A stretch of DNA of 64,000 nt from the NCBI RefSeq assembly GCF_034932105.1, contig NZ_JAYGIG010000114.1, positions 186,001 to 250,000 on the forward strand. The letters are read 5' to 3'. This DNA comes from Leptothoe sp034932105. GTDB taxonomy: Bacteria; Cyanobacteriota; Cyanobacteriia; Phormidesmidales; Phormidesmidaceae. The position numbers and the translations under genes were made by a program. Numbering within the stretch: the stretch's first letter is position 1; each line of letters opens with the position of its first letter. The notes beneath the pieces were generated by a model. The model was not told the DNA's origin. It saw only the letters and a program-made list of their open reading frames with translations, and ran no database searches. This document shows, piece by piece, positions 45,813-54,028 of the stretch.

Positions 45813-47312
45813 TTAGCGTTTGGATGGAGGAGTAGCTGATGGCATGAAGTCTTTGTTCATGGTAGGGAAAAGAGAGTCGGGTAATAAGGCTTGTTTAGAG
45901 AAGTCTGGATAGGCTTCAGCCCCATGCTCGCTGAGATCTAATCCCGTGGATTCGGCCCGGAGTGAGACCCGCAAACCAAAGCTAACTTGCAACAGGAACC
46001 AGCTTAAGAGGGTGCTTAGGCCCACAAAGGCAGCCACAATGGCGATGCCCGTCAGTTGGGTGATGACAGGTTGGATATTCCCCCCAGTCAATGCCCCAAG
46101 GGCCGGGCCTGATAGCTCGGTGTGCCAAGGATTAATGCCGGGACCAACACTGAATAAACCCACTGCCAATGTTCCCCAAAGACCGCCTACCAAGTGGACA
46201 GGTAGGGCCCCGACGGGATCGTCAATGTGCCAGCGATCAAATAAACCAGCTGCGAAGACAGCGCTCATGCCTCCGACAAAACCAATGATGATGGCGCTTA
46301 CAGGGGCTACATAGGCACAGCTTGCGGTAATGGAAACCAACCCTGCCAATGTGCCGTTAATAATCATGCCGAGATCGGGTTTACTGGTCACCAACCAGGA
46401 CACAATAGCGGCGGCTACTGCTCCTGTAGAAGCGGCTAGATTTGTGGTGAGAATAATACGGCTGGCGGCGGCTGGATCCATGGCCATACTGGAACCGGCA
46501 TTGAACCCAAACCAACCGAACCAGAGAATCAATCCGCCCAGGGTGGCGATCGCAAGATTATGTCCCGGTATTCCCCTCTGACCATTTTGGTCATAGCGAC
46601 CCGTCCGTGGTCCTAATAGCCAAGCCCCTATGAGGGCGGCCCAGCCCCCTACACTATGGACTACCGTCGCGCCAGCAAAATCCCAGAACCCCATGGTCTG
46701 TAGAAAGCCACCGCCCCAAACCCAATGGCCCACCATGGGATAAATGATCAAGGACAGGATGGCACTAAAGGTAAAAAAGGCAAAGAACGAAATGCGTTCG
46801 GCTACGGCACCGGACACAATGGTGGCGGCAGCTCCTGCAAATACCAATTGGAAGAAGAATTTGGCCTCCAATGGGATCCCGACCCAGTCCAAGGAGCTGA
46901 AAACGCCACTGTATTGCTCCCCCGTCAGTGGGCTTAAGTCTAAGCCCCGTAAAAAGAACCCTGAGTAGCCGATTACAGGGTTGCCATCCCCAAACATGAT
47001 GCCAAAACCAATGGCCCAGAAACAGAGGGTGACTACACCAAAGACAATCAGGTTTTTGGTCAGTACGTTTACTGCATTTTTACTCTGGCAGAACCCGGTT
47101 TCTAGCATGGCAAACCCGGCATTCATAAAGAACACCAGCACTGCGCAAAATAGCACCCATATCGTGTCCAAAGTTACTTGGAGAGATGCAGGCAGAACCT
47201 CAGGCGTACTATCGGCAGCTAGTACAGCTCCGTTCCAAACCAACCAAATTGCAACGGCCAAATACAGAATAGGTTGCCACCCCATTCGATGCTGGCGAAA
47301 TTGTCTCATCAT
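45813..47312 (-). CDS. amt1: Ammonium transporter
   Basis: A 499-residue Amt/Rh channel. A cleavable signal-like N-terminus (about 1-32, ending VLAADS) is followed by ~11 membrane helices. Diagnostic segments are FFMNAGFAMLETGFCQSKN, the GGWAALIGAWLLGPR region with the pore, and FGWFGFNAGSSMA. The pore His residues lie in VGHWVWGG-type and GGLWGTLAVG regions as in the family. It sits 109 bp upstream of the chemotaxis cluster on the same strand. A candidate NtcA site and an inverted repeat stand in the upstream region, consistent with nitrogen control. Confidence 0.95.
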   Translation of the reverse strand: MMRQFRQHRMGWQPILYLAVAIWLVWNGAVLAADSTPEVLPASLQVTLDTIWVLFCAVLVFFMNAGFAMLETGFCQSKNAVNVLTKNLIVFGVVTLCFWAIGFGIMFGDGNPVIGYSGFFLRGLDLSPLTGEQYSGVFSSLDWVGIPLEAKFFFQLVFAGAAATIVSGAVAERISFFAFFTFSAILSLIIYPMVGHWVWGGGFLQTMGFWDFAGATVVHSVGGWAALIGAWLLGPRTGRYDQNGQRGIPGHNLAIATLGGLILWFGWFGFNAGSSMAMDPAAASRIILTTNLAASTGAVAAAIVSWLVTSKPDLGMIINGTLAGLVSITASCAYVAPVSAIIIGFVGGMSAVFAAGLFDRWHIDDPVGALPVHLVGGLWGTLAVGLFSVGPGINPWHTELSGPALGALTGGNIQPVITQLTGIAIVAAFVGLSTLLSWFLLQVSFGLRVSLRAESTGLDLSEHGAEAYPDFSKQALLPDSLFPTMNKDFMPSATPPSKR

Positions 47313-47348
47313 GAAGAAGTGCTCTAGGACCGCACGTTGGATAGGTAC

Positions 47349-47388
47349 CGATAGACAGTATTGTGACGATGAACATTACTGTCTATCG
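47349..47388. promoter_or_regulatory. Inverted repeat upstream of amt1
   Basis: CGATAGACAGTA (47349-47360) and TACTGTCTATCG (47377-47388), perfect 12-bp arms with a 16-bp spacer, ending 37 bp before the amt1 start. It could be an operator or a leader hairpin in the mRNA. It does not match the NtcA palindrome. Confidence 0.55.
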
Positions 47389-47509
47389 ATAGGCTACGTG
47401 CGAATGTTTAATACACCTATATTTCCCAGAGAGTGTTGTTTCTCCCATATGAGTGATCTGATGGATCGTGCTAAACCTTTTCCACGTTCAGAACTGTAGT
47501 TTTTTCGGT

Positions 47510-47545
47510 GGGAAACCTTCAGGTTTTAACTTGGACGTGGTTTAA
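47510..47545 (+). repeat. 36-bp dispersed intergenic element, copy A
   Basis: Begins GGGAAACCTTCAGG and ends GTGGTTTAA; 34 of 36 bases match the copy at 62943-62978, and 27 of 36 match that at 12080-12115, all without gaps. It lies between amt1 and the EVE gene, within the amt1 upstream region. Confidence 0.65.
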
Positions 47546-47616
47546 ACAAAACTCAGAATCAGTTGGTTAATAGGGGCAATGACAACTTTGCGTAACAATA
47601 CGATGGTGGTATTTAC

Positions 47617-47630
47617 GTAAGAGATTTTAC
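47617..47630. promoter_or_regulatory. Candidate NtcA-binding site
   Basis: GTAAGAGATTTTAC fits GTA-N8-TAC, the NtcA consensus of cyanobacteria. On the minus strand a TAN3T-like box (TATTGT) follows after 16 bp, shorter than the usual ~22. It lies 305 bp upstream of amt1 and overlaps the stop of the EVE gene by 4 bp. Plausible because amt genes are often NtcA-regulated, but position and spacing are not ideal. Confidence 0.35.
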
Positions 47631-48082
47631 GGTTTGGCCAAGGCTAAAATGCGTTTTGCTACTGTCTCGGTTATGGGCATGACTGATAGACGATTTCCTC
47701 GTTTAACCACCTGAAGTTCGTCGGGGTCAAATTTGTCCTTGAGCTCATCGAGGCTAATGTAGTGCTTAAATGTTTCAACATAGGTAACCGTAACGGTATG
47801 CCAGCGGGGAGCTACAGGGGTAGATTTGGGATCGTAGTATTTGTTGGTTTGATCAAACTGGGTGGGATCGACTACCATTTCTTCGCTAATTTTCATTAGG
47901 CCCGCAATGCCAGGGGGCTTGGTGTTGGAATGGTACAAGAAGGCGAGGTCCCCTAGGGCCATAGACTTTAAAAAGTTGCGGGCCTGGTAATTGCGCACAC
48001 CGTCCCAGATTTCGTTGCGATCGCGTTCTAAATCATCAATGCTGTACACATCCGGTTCAGACTTCATTAACCAGTATTTCAT
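47627..48082 (-). CDS. EVE-domain protein
   Basis: A 151-residue single EVE domain, the bacterial counterpart of thymocyte nuclear protein 1. The hallmark start YWLMKSEPDVYSIDDL, then WDGVRNYQARNFLKSM and LAFLYHSNTKPPGIAGL, are all present. EVE is a PUA-like fold thought to read modified bases in DNA or RNA. The gene overlaps tsaE by 26 bp, so both are likely co-translated. Confidence 0.92.
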   Translation of the reverse strand: MKYWLMKSEPDVYSIDDLERDRNEIWDGVRNYQARNFLKSMALGDLAFLYHSNTKPPGIAGLMKISEEMVVDPTQFDQTNKYYDPKSTPVAPRWHTVTVTYVETFKHYISLDELKDKFDPDELQVVKRGNRLSVMPITETVAKRILALAKP

Positions 48083-48566
48083 CGCTTTTCAAGACCTTCC
48101 GTAGCTTGCTCCATTCCTCACTGTGCCAGTCCGCCGGCCAGCTGAGTGCAGCCTGGCGGCCAACACCCGCGTAAGTCAAATTAAGCCGAATTGGCTGTTC
48201 CGGCAAGTAATTTAGCCGCTCAGCCCACTCAATGACCAGTATTCCAGGCTCTACCTCTTCCCCATCCCAGTAAGTTTCCAAATAAAGACTATCCGCTGCT
48301 GCTCCTTCCAAGCGATACAAGTCCACATGGTAGAGCGGCACCCGTCCCGTCAAATATTCATTAATCAGGGTAAAGGTGGGACTATCGATGGTCTGCTCAA
48401 TGCCTAACCCAGCCCCCAGCCCTTGGGTAAATGAGGTTTTACCACTCCCCAAGGGACCCGATAGCAATAGCACGGTCCCTTGGGGCAACCGCTGACCCAT
48501 CAGCCATCCGAGGTGATGGGTGGCCCTAAGGTGTGGCAACTGGATTGAAATAGCCATCGGCACCAT
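48057..48566 (-). CDS. tsaE: tRNA threonylcarbamoyladenosine biosynthesis ATPase TsaE
   Basis: A P-loop ATPase of 169 residues that works with TsaD and TsaB in forming t6A at position 37 of ANN-decoding tRNAs. The Walker A LLSGPLGSGKTSFTQGLG (about 32-49), TFTLINEY and HVDLYRLE are typical. The Met at residue 4 (48557) is an alternative start. Its 3' end overlaps the EVE gene by 26 bp. Confidence 0.93.
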   Translation of the reverse strand: MVPMAISIQLPHLRATHHLGWLMGQRLPQGTVLLLSGPLGSGKTSFTQGLGAGLGIEQTIDSPTFTLINEYLTGRVPLYHVDLYRLEGAAADSLYLETYWDGEEVEPGILVIEWAERLNYLPEQPIRLNLTYAGVGRQAALSWPADWHSEEWSKLRKVLKSDEILVNEV

Positions 48567-48704
48567 TAAACTGAATGCGCCCTTAAAGCGAAACTAAAAA
48601 GCGGCACGACGAGGGTAGGGAAACCCACCTTGGATCGGCAACCCTCCAACTGTATCGTTAATCTAATAGCGAGTTCACACCGAGTTCAAGACAGGCCCCA
48701 CGTC

Positions 48705-49313
48705 ATGATAATCACGGTAGCCAGCTTCAAGGGTGGCGTTGGTAAAACCACTACGGCCATTCACCTAGCCGCATTTTTCCAAGGCAAGGGAAAGACGTTG
48801 CTGATCGACGCCGATCCTAACCGCTCTGCCCTAGGCTGGGCCAGCCGGGGAGAACTGCCCTTTGCGGTGGTCGACCAGTGGCAGGCGGAAACCCAAAGTG
48901 ATGTCTACGAGCACATTATTATCGATACCCAGGCCCGCCCGACTACTGAAGATTTAGCCGCATTGGCCAACTCCTGTGATTTGCTGGTGCTGCCCACCAT
49001 GCCAGATATTCTGTCCTTGGATGCCTTGGTGCTGACCATTGAATATCTCAAATCGATCCAGACTAGTCAGTATCGGATTTTAATTACATCTATTCCTCCA
49101 AAACCGAGCCGGGCTGGGGACGAGGTCAAAAAGCTCCTCAAGGAAGCCGACATTCCCACCTTTGACATTGGCATTAGTCGGTTAGCTGCCTTTCAAAAAG
49201 CTGCCATGCAGGGGGTTCCGGTTTATGCGGTCAAGGACCAACGATCTGAACAGGGGTGGCAGCATTATGAGTCGGTGGGGAATGAAATTCTGAACCTCAA
49301 AAAATTGAACTAA
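48705..49313 (+). CDS. ParA/MinD-like ATPase
   Basis: A 202-residue Walker-type ATPase starting at MIITVASFKGGVGKTTTA, with the deviant Walker A (KGGVGKTT) of the ParA superfamily. The DADPNRSALGWA segment and the IIIDTQARP Walker B follow. An in-frame TTG at 48630 would add 25 residues that do not fit the family; the ATG is chosen. No parB-like partner or parS repeat is visible, so it may position a cellular structure and not a plasmid. It is followed by a terminator. Confidence 0.9.
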   Translation: MIITVASFKGGVGKTTTAIHLAAFFQGKGKTLLIDADPNRSALGWASRGELPFAVVDQWQAETQSDVYEHIIIDTQARPTTEDLAALANSCDLLVLPTMPDILSLDALVLTIEYLKSIQTSQYRILITSIPPKPSRAGDEVKKLLKEADIPTFDIGISRLAAFQKAAMQGVPVYAVKDQRSEQGWQHYESVGNEILNLKKLN

Positions 49314-49389
49314 TAGGAAAGCCTGGTTGCCTGCTTCCCATAGCGCAGGGCAACCCCAAGAGATTGCCCCTAGGGCATGGCTGATTAAT

Positions 49390-49421
49390 AAAAAGCCCTG
49401 GCCAAACGGTCAGGGCTTTTT
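49390..49421. terminator. Terminator between the parA-like gene and BI-1
   Basis: AAAAAGCCCTG (49390-49400) pairs with CAGGGCTTTTT (49411-49421), extended by CC/GG across one mismatch. Classic intrinsic terminator with T runs on both strands, serving two convergent genes. Confidence 0.9.
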
Positions 49422-49513
49422 GCATGCTTTTTTTGATACCAGTTAGACTTGGATGCTGCTCAGTCCTAATAGAGGGAGGGCCTAGCGGAGGGAGGGCCTA
49501 ACGGCGGGAGGGT

Positions 49514-50206
49514 CTAGCGGCGAGAGGACATCAAAATACGCAGGACATACCAAAACATGAGCATGACTGCGGCAAACAGTTCTAACGATGCGGCCACATG
49601 CTGGTTGGTGGCATAGCGATGCATGACGTTAGAGGTTTTGTACAGGATGGCGGCGGCGGCAAAGGCCACCATAAAGAAGGAAAAGAACAACCCTAGGGAG
49701 AAGCCAAACAGGAGGCTGCAAACGATCAGGCCCAGGGCCACCATGCCCCCCACTTTGAGGACACCGCCTAAAAAGGCAAAGTCTTTACCGGAGGTGAAGG
49801 CTACTGCCGTCAGGCCACCAAATAAAAATAGGGTAATGATTCCGGCGGTGGGAATCACGGATGGATCTGAAAAATATGCTGCCATGTAGAGCAGGGGCGC
49901 AAAGATAATTGCCTCACCCACAACGTACAGACCTAGCCCCGTGTACTGGGTATTCACATCATCTGCTTTGGCAGCCATGTTACTGGCTAGATAACCCAGC
50001 AGAGCAAACCCACCGAGCAGAGCTAGCCAACCAAATCGGCCTCCACCGAGAAAGACATTGGCCAGTAGTTCTGCAATACCCAGCTGGAAAAACAAAAACT
50101 CAACAATCACAAACGCGCCCACTGCCCCAGCCAGGTGGGTGTAGGTACGCTTAATAAATTCTGCTCGCTCACTAGGACGAGCCTGGGCCACCATAACCAT
50201 GAACAC
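49514..50206 (-). CDS. Bax inhibitor-1/YccA family membrane protein
   Basis: An integral membrane protein of 230 residues with about seven hydrophobic helices, from AGAVGAFVIVEFLFFQLG to the last near ASLELFAAVMLMFWYVLRIL. The pattern, the EFIKRTYTHLAGAV start and the C-terminal basic end fit the BI-1/YccA (TMBIM) family, proposed Ca2+ leak channels or protease regulators. Several alternative Met codons lie within the first six residues. Short GGGAGGG(T/C)CTA repeats lie between its stop and 49480. Confidence 0.9.
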   Translation of the reverse strand: MFMVMVAQARPSERAEFIKRTYTHLAGAVGAFVIVEFLFFQLGIAELLANVFLGGGRFGWLALLGGFALLGYLASNMAAKADDVNTQYTGLGLYVVGEAIIFAPLLYMAAYFSDPSVIPTAGIITLFLFGGLTAVAFTSGKDFAFLGGVLKVGGMVALGLIVCSLLFGFSLGLFFSFFMVAFAAAAILYKTSNVMHRYATNQHVAASLELFAAVMLMFWYVLRILMSSRR

Positions 50207-50537
50207 GTGCCTCCTAAGGGCAAAAATGATAAATCACTCGGACAGCATGGGTCTGTTTAAACTGCCCCTTAGGGATATCTCTATGTGATATCTCTATGTG
50301 ATACCTCATTCAGAGGCTAACATAATTGCCTCTTATACGGTTTCTCCTGCGTTTTTATGTAAAGAATTGGCCGTTTATGGTCCCCATGGCAGGTCTACGG
50401 GATATTCAAGGAATTGTATTTTACGTTACAAAGTTGATGGTTTTAGGATATGAAGCTGCTGCTAAAGTCTTTGATGTCTGATTTCAGTACAAGTACTGGA
50501 AATGTAGGATGATTAGCACATCGTCATAAAAACTACA
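50207..50537. other. Divergent promoter region between BI-1 and ppx
   Basis: No gene. GATATCTCTATGT occurs twice in tandem (50274-50299). CAGTAC-AA-GTACTG (50485-50498) is a small inverted repeat 40 bp before the ppx start and may be an operator. It does not match the LexA box. Confidence 0.5.
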
Positions 50538-52202
50538 ATGGTTGACTCAGCCACTGCTCCCCCAGGCCAAACGCTCTATCCTCCGCGCCTTTCAGAAACT
50601 TCGATGGAGCTCAGGCGATCGCTCCAGGGGGAACGAATCTTAGCTGCCATTGATGTGGGGACTAACTCAGTTCACATGGTGGTGGCGAAAATTCAACCGG
50701 AGTTGCCTGCTTTTACGATTATTGGTTGCGAAAAAGATACGGTGCGTCTGGGTAACTTTCGTCCTGGTACGAACTGCTTGTCAGACGAGGCTATGGACCG
50801 GGGTGTGGCGGCTTTAAAGCGGTGTAAACAAATTGCTGACAGTCATCAAGCCGATGACATTGTCGCCGTAGCCACCAGTGCTACTCGGGAAGCCGCCAAT
50901 GGTCAATTCTTTATCGATCGGGTGCAGCAAGAAGTGGGGCTGGAGATCAATCTGATTTCTGGCCTGGAGGAGGCCCGACGGATTTACCTGGGGGTCCTGT
51001 CTGGGATGGAACTCCATGGCAAACCCCATGTCATCATCGATATTGGTGGTGGTTCCACGGAGATTATTTTGGGGACTGGGGAACGCCATCGCTTTCTGAG
51101 TAGTACTAAGGTGGGGGCGGTGCGGCTGAATGCCCAGATGATCACCAGCAACCCAATTAGTAAGGAAGAATTTTTGCAGTTACAGGCCTATGTACGGGGG
51201 CGGTTAGAACCGAACATAGATGAGCTGAAAACGAAACTGGTAGCGGGGGAACCGCTTTCATTGGTGGGGACCTCCGGCACGGTTGAATCCCTGGCGATTT
51301 TAACGGCGATTGAAAAGTCAGGTACGTTACCTGCCCGACTGAATGGCTACACCATGACCATCGATGAGTTGGATCGAGGCATTCAGAAGCTGCGGCGCAT
51401 GAGCTTTAGTGAGCGTTTAAAGCTGCCGGAGATTTCGGCGCGGCGGGCTGAAATTATTGTGCCTGGGGCTGTGATTTTAAGGGAAGCGATGCGATTGCTG
51501 GATTTGGATCGCATTACCATTTGCGAACATGCTTTGCGTGAGGGGCTGGTGGTTGACTGGATGCTCACCCACGGGCTGATTGAAAACCGAATGCAGTATC
51601 AGCAGTCGGTGCGGGAACGCAGTGTGTTGAAAGCGACTAAAAAGTATCACGCGGATACGGCCCACAGTCAACGGGTGGCTACATTTGCTTTGGCTTTATT
51701 TGATCAAACCCGAGGGGTGTTGCATCAGTGGGGGCCGCTGGAACGGGAAATCCTATGGGCTGCGTCTATGCTCCATAATTGTGGCCATTTTGTTAGCCAT
51801 GGTTCTCACCATCAGCATTCCTATTATCTGATTCGGAATGGTGAGTTGTTGGGATTTACCAGTAATGAAATTGAGCTGATTGCCAACATTGCTCGGTACC
51901 ACCGGAAGAGCACGCCCAAGCTCAAACATGAGCACTACAAAGAGCTGACGAAGGAAAATCGAAAAATTGTCAGTCAGCTCAGTGCCATGTTGCGGGTGGC
52001 GGTGGGTCTGGATCGACGACGGGTGGGTGCGATCGCAAAATTCCAAACCACCTATGAACCCAAAAAGCGCACCATGACCCTGGGCTTTACCCCCACCGAG
52101 ATGCAGGACAACTGTGAACTAGAAGTGTGGAGTGTGAATGACAAAAAAGCCTACTTTGAGCAAGAGTTTGATCTAAAGTTGATTTTAGAGCAAACCCCAT
52201 AG
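50538..52202 (+). CDS. ppx: Exopolyphosphatase/GppA family phosphatase
   Basis: A 554-residue member of the Ppx/GppA family that hydrolyses polyphosphate or pppGpp. An actin-like ATPase fold (about 30-345) shows AAIDVGTNSVHMVV, VATSATREA, SGLEEARRIYLG and IDIGGGSTEI. A C-terminal HD-type domain (about 355-550) includes SMLHNCGHFVSHGSHHQHS. The length and the HD domain are those of cyanobacterial Ppx. The HD His and Asp positions look partly kept. An inverted repeat lies upstream. The methyltransferase follows 22 bp later. Confidence 0.93.
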   Translation: MVDSATAPPGQTLYPPRLSETSMELRRSLQGERILAAIDVGTNSVHMVVAKIQPELPAFTIIGCEKDTVRLGNFRPGTNCLSDEAMDRGVAALKRCKQIADSHQADDIVAVATSATREAANGQFFIDRVQQEVGLEINLISGLEEARRIYLGVLSGMELHGKPHVIIDIGGGSTEIILGTGERHRFLSSTKVGAVRLNAQMITSNPISKEEFLQLQAYVRGRLEPNIDELKTKLVAGEPLSLVGTSGTVESLAILTAIEKSGTLPARLNGYTMTIDELDRGIQKLRRMSFSERLKLPEISARRAEIIVPGAVILREAMRLLDLDRITICEHALREGLVVDWMLTHGLIENRMQYQQSVRERSVLKATKKYHADTAHSQRVATFALALFDQTRGVLHQWGPLEREILWAASMLHNCGHFVSHGSHHQHSYYLIRNGELLGFTSNEIELIANIARYHRKSTPKLKHEHYKELTKENRKIVSQLSAMLRVAVGLDRRRVGAIAKFQTTYEPKKRTMTLGFTPTEMQDNCELEVWSVNDKKAYFEQEFDLKLILEQTP

Positions 52203-52224
52203 GGGGAATGAGCGGGAAGGGAAG

Positions 52225-52974
52225 GTGCTAACTGAATCTTGGGATACTGAGCGCTATCAAAACCAACACAGTTTTGTCTGGCAATATGGGACGGCTTTGA
52301 TCGACTTGTTGGCCCCTAATCCAGGGGATCGGATTCTCGACTTGGGCTGTGGCACTGGCGAACTAACCCATGCCCTGGCCGCTACGGGGGCGACTGTGGT
52401 GGGCATCGACGCTGATCCGGCCATGGTGGCTAGGGCTCAGCAGCAATATCCTCAGCTATCCTTTACCGTGGCGGATGCTACCAATTTTCAGGTGGAGCAG
52501 TCGGTGGATGGTGTGTTTTCCAATGCGGTGTTGCACTGGGTAAAGCCACCTGAGAAAGCTGTGGAGGCCATTGCCCATGCCCTAAAACCAGGCGGCAAAT
52601 TTGTGGCGGAGTTTGGCGGCAAAGGCAATGTGCAAAAAATTATTGGTGCGGTGGAAACCGTGAGAGAGCAGACCAGCCTGAACCCCTGGTACTTTCCGTC
52701 CATTGGCGAGTATGCCCAGCTGTTGGAGCGCCAGGGTATGGAGGTGACCTTTGCCGTCCTGATCGATCGTCCCACGCCCCTCAACGAGGGTGACCGGGGC
52801 CTAGCCAACTGGCTCAAAATGTTTGGCGGGGGTCTCTTAGCCGGACTGACCCCGGATGAGGCTGAAACCGTGTTGCGCGGTGTAGAAACGCTTTTGCGCG
52901 ATCAGCTGTATGACGGGCACCAATGGATCGCGGACTATCGCCGTCTGCGGCTGGTGGCGTTGAAACAGGCCTAA
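52225..52974 (+). CDS. Class I SAM-dependent methyltransferase
   Basis: A soluble 249-residue methyltransferase; SAM-binding motif I is ILDLGCGTGELTHAL near residue 38, followed by the acidic GIDADPAM and ADATNF. The overall look, with FSNAVLHWVKPPE and EFGGKGN, resembles the trans-aconitate/Tam-like subgroup, but the substrate is open. The start is a GTG with GGGAAGGGAAG just upstream, 22 bp after ppx. Confidence 0.87.
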   Translation: MLTESWDTERYQNQHSFVWQYGTALIDLLAPNPGDRILDLGCGTGELTHALAATGATVVGIDADPAMVARAQQQYPQLSFTVADATNFQVEQSVDGVFSNAVLHWVKPPEKAVEAIAHALKPGGKFVAEFGGKGNVQKIIGAVETVREQTSLNPWYFPSIGEYAQLLERQGMEVTFAVLIDRPTPLNEGDRGLANWLKMFGGGLLAGLTPDEAETVLRGVETLLRDQLYDGHQWIADYRRLRLVALKQA

Positions 52975-53087
52975 GGTGCCAAGCTTCAACGGCTGGGTGA
53001 CTCGTGGGCCATGGGAGAATCGTGCCAAAGGTTAGTCTGAACCAACCATTTTGGGAAAGCCTTTCCGTTATGATGCAATGATGTAGC

Positions 53088-53106
53088 AGATCCATTCAGG
53101 ATCTGT
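53088..53106. other. Hairpin upstream of cysH
   Basis: CAGATCC (53088-53094) pairs with GGATCTG (53100-53106) around a 5-nt loop, within the 216-bp region before cysH; ATGATG and CATCAT just outside could extend it with mismatches. No known sulfur riboswitch pattern was recognised. Confidence 0.4.
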
Positions 53107-53190
53107 GGCATCATCTCCCTGACATGGCCCTGTAACCTTTTAGGACAGCCGCCGGACCTGGGCTATGGCACCTCACATCGGCATCACGGA

Positions 53191-53958
53191 GTGGCTGAAA
53201 CTATGGTAAATGCAGTGCTAGAAAGCGCTTTAGATCTGGAAGCACTCAACCAAACCCTAAATGGCATGGATGCCGCTGAATTCGTTGCCTGGGGGGCTGA
53301 TACCTTTGGGGATAGTCTAGTGATGAGTACCAGTTTTGGTATTCAGTCAGCCGTTATGCTGCACCTGGTGACCCAGGTGGTGCCGAATATTCCGATCATT
53401 TGGGTGGATACGGGCTACTTGCCGGTCGAAACCTATCGATTTGCTGACGAACTCACCCAGCGGCTGAAGCTCAACCTTAAGGTCTATCAATCTCCCATCA
53501 GTCCGGCGCGGATGGAAGCCCTTTATGGACGACTGTGGGACCAAAATAATGTGGAGGCCTTCAACCGCTATGACCAAATCCGTAAAGTTGAGCCGATGCA
53601 GCGAGCGCTCAAGGAGCTGGAGGCAAAGGCCTGGCTGGCGGGGTTACGGGCGCATCAAACCTCCCATCGTCAAAGCCTAGGCCGCATTGCCCAGCAAAAT
53701 CACCTGTACAAACTGCATCCGATTTTGACTTGGCATTCGCGGGATGTGTATCAGTATTTGACTAGGCACGATTTGCCGTATCACCCATTCTTTGAACAGG
53801 GGTATGTCACCGTGGGGGATTGGCATTCTAGCCGGCCGTTAACGGATGCTGATGAGAATGAGCGCGACACCCGATTTAAGGGCCTCAAGCAGGAATGTGG
53901 TTTGCATTTGCCCCAGACCCAGGGGGAAGCGGACAGTTTGAATTCGAGTTCGTTGTAG
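53191..53958 (+). CDS. cysH: Phosphoadenylyl-sulfate (PAPS) reductase
   Basis: Reduces PAPS to sulfite in assimilatory sulfate reduction, using thioredoxin. The 255 residues show STSFGIQSAVMLH, the PP-loop-like VDTGYLPVETYRFADEL, and the catalytic Cys in ECGLH near residue 237. The paired cysteines that hold the 4Fe-4S cluster in APS reductases are absent (the site reads YDQIRKVEPM), so PAPS rather than APS is the expected substrate. Start may be the GTG at 53191 or the ATG at 53203. Confidence 0.93.
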   Translation: MAETMVNAVLESALDLEALNQTLNGMDAAEFVAWGADTFGDSLVMSTSFGIQSAVMLHLVTQVVPNIPIIWVDTGYLPVETYRFADELTQRLKLNLKVYQSPISPARMEALYGRLWDQNNVEAFNRYDQIRKVEPMQRALKELEAKAWLAGLRAHQTSHRQSLGRIAQQNHLYKLHPILTWHSRDVYQYLTRHDLPYHPFFEQGYVTVGDWHSSRPLTDADENERDTRFKGLKQECGLHLPQTQGEADSLNSSSL

Positions 53959-54028
53959 GGTGGCCTAGGGCCTGCTGATCAATGGGTAATGGGTTAACGA
54001 GCCAGCGGGGTAATGGTATGGCATTGGT

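Noticed and set aside
48705..49313. Plasmid partition locus
   Set aside because: A lone ParA-like ATPase without parB or parS repeats, among housekeeping genes, does not indicate a plasmid.
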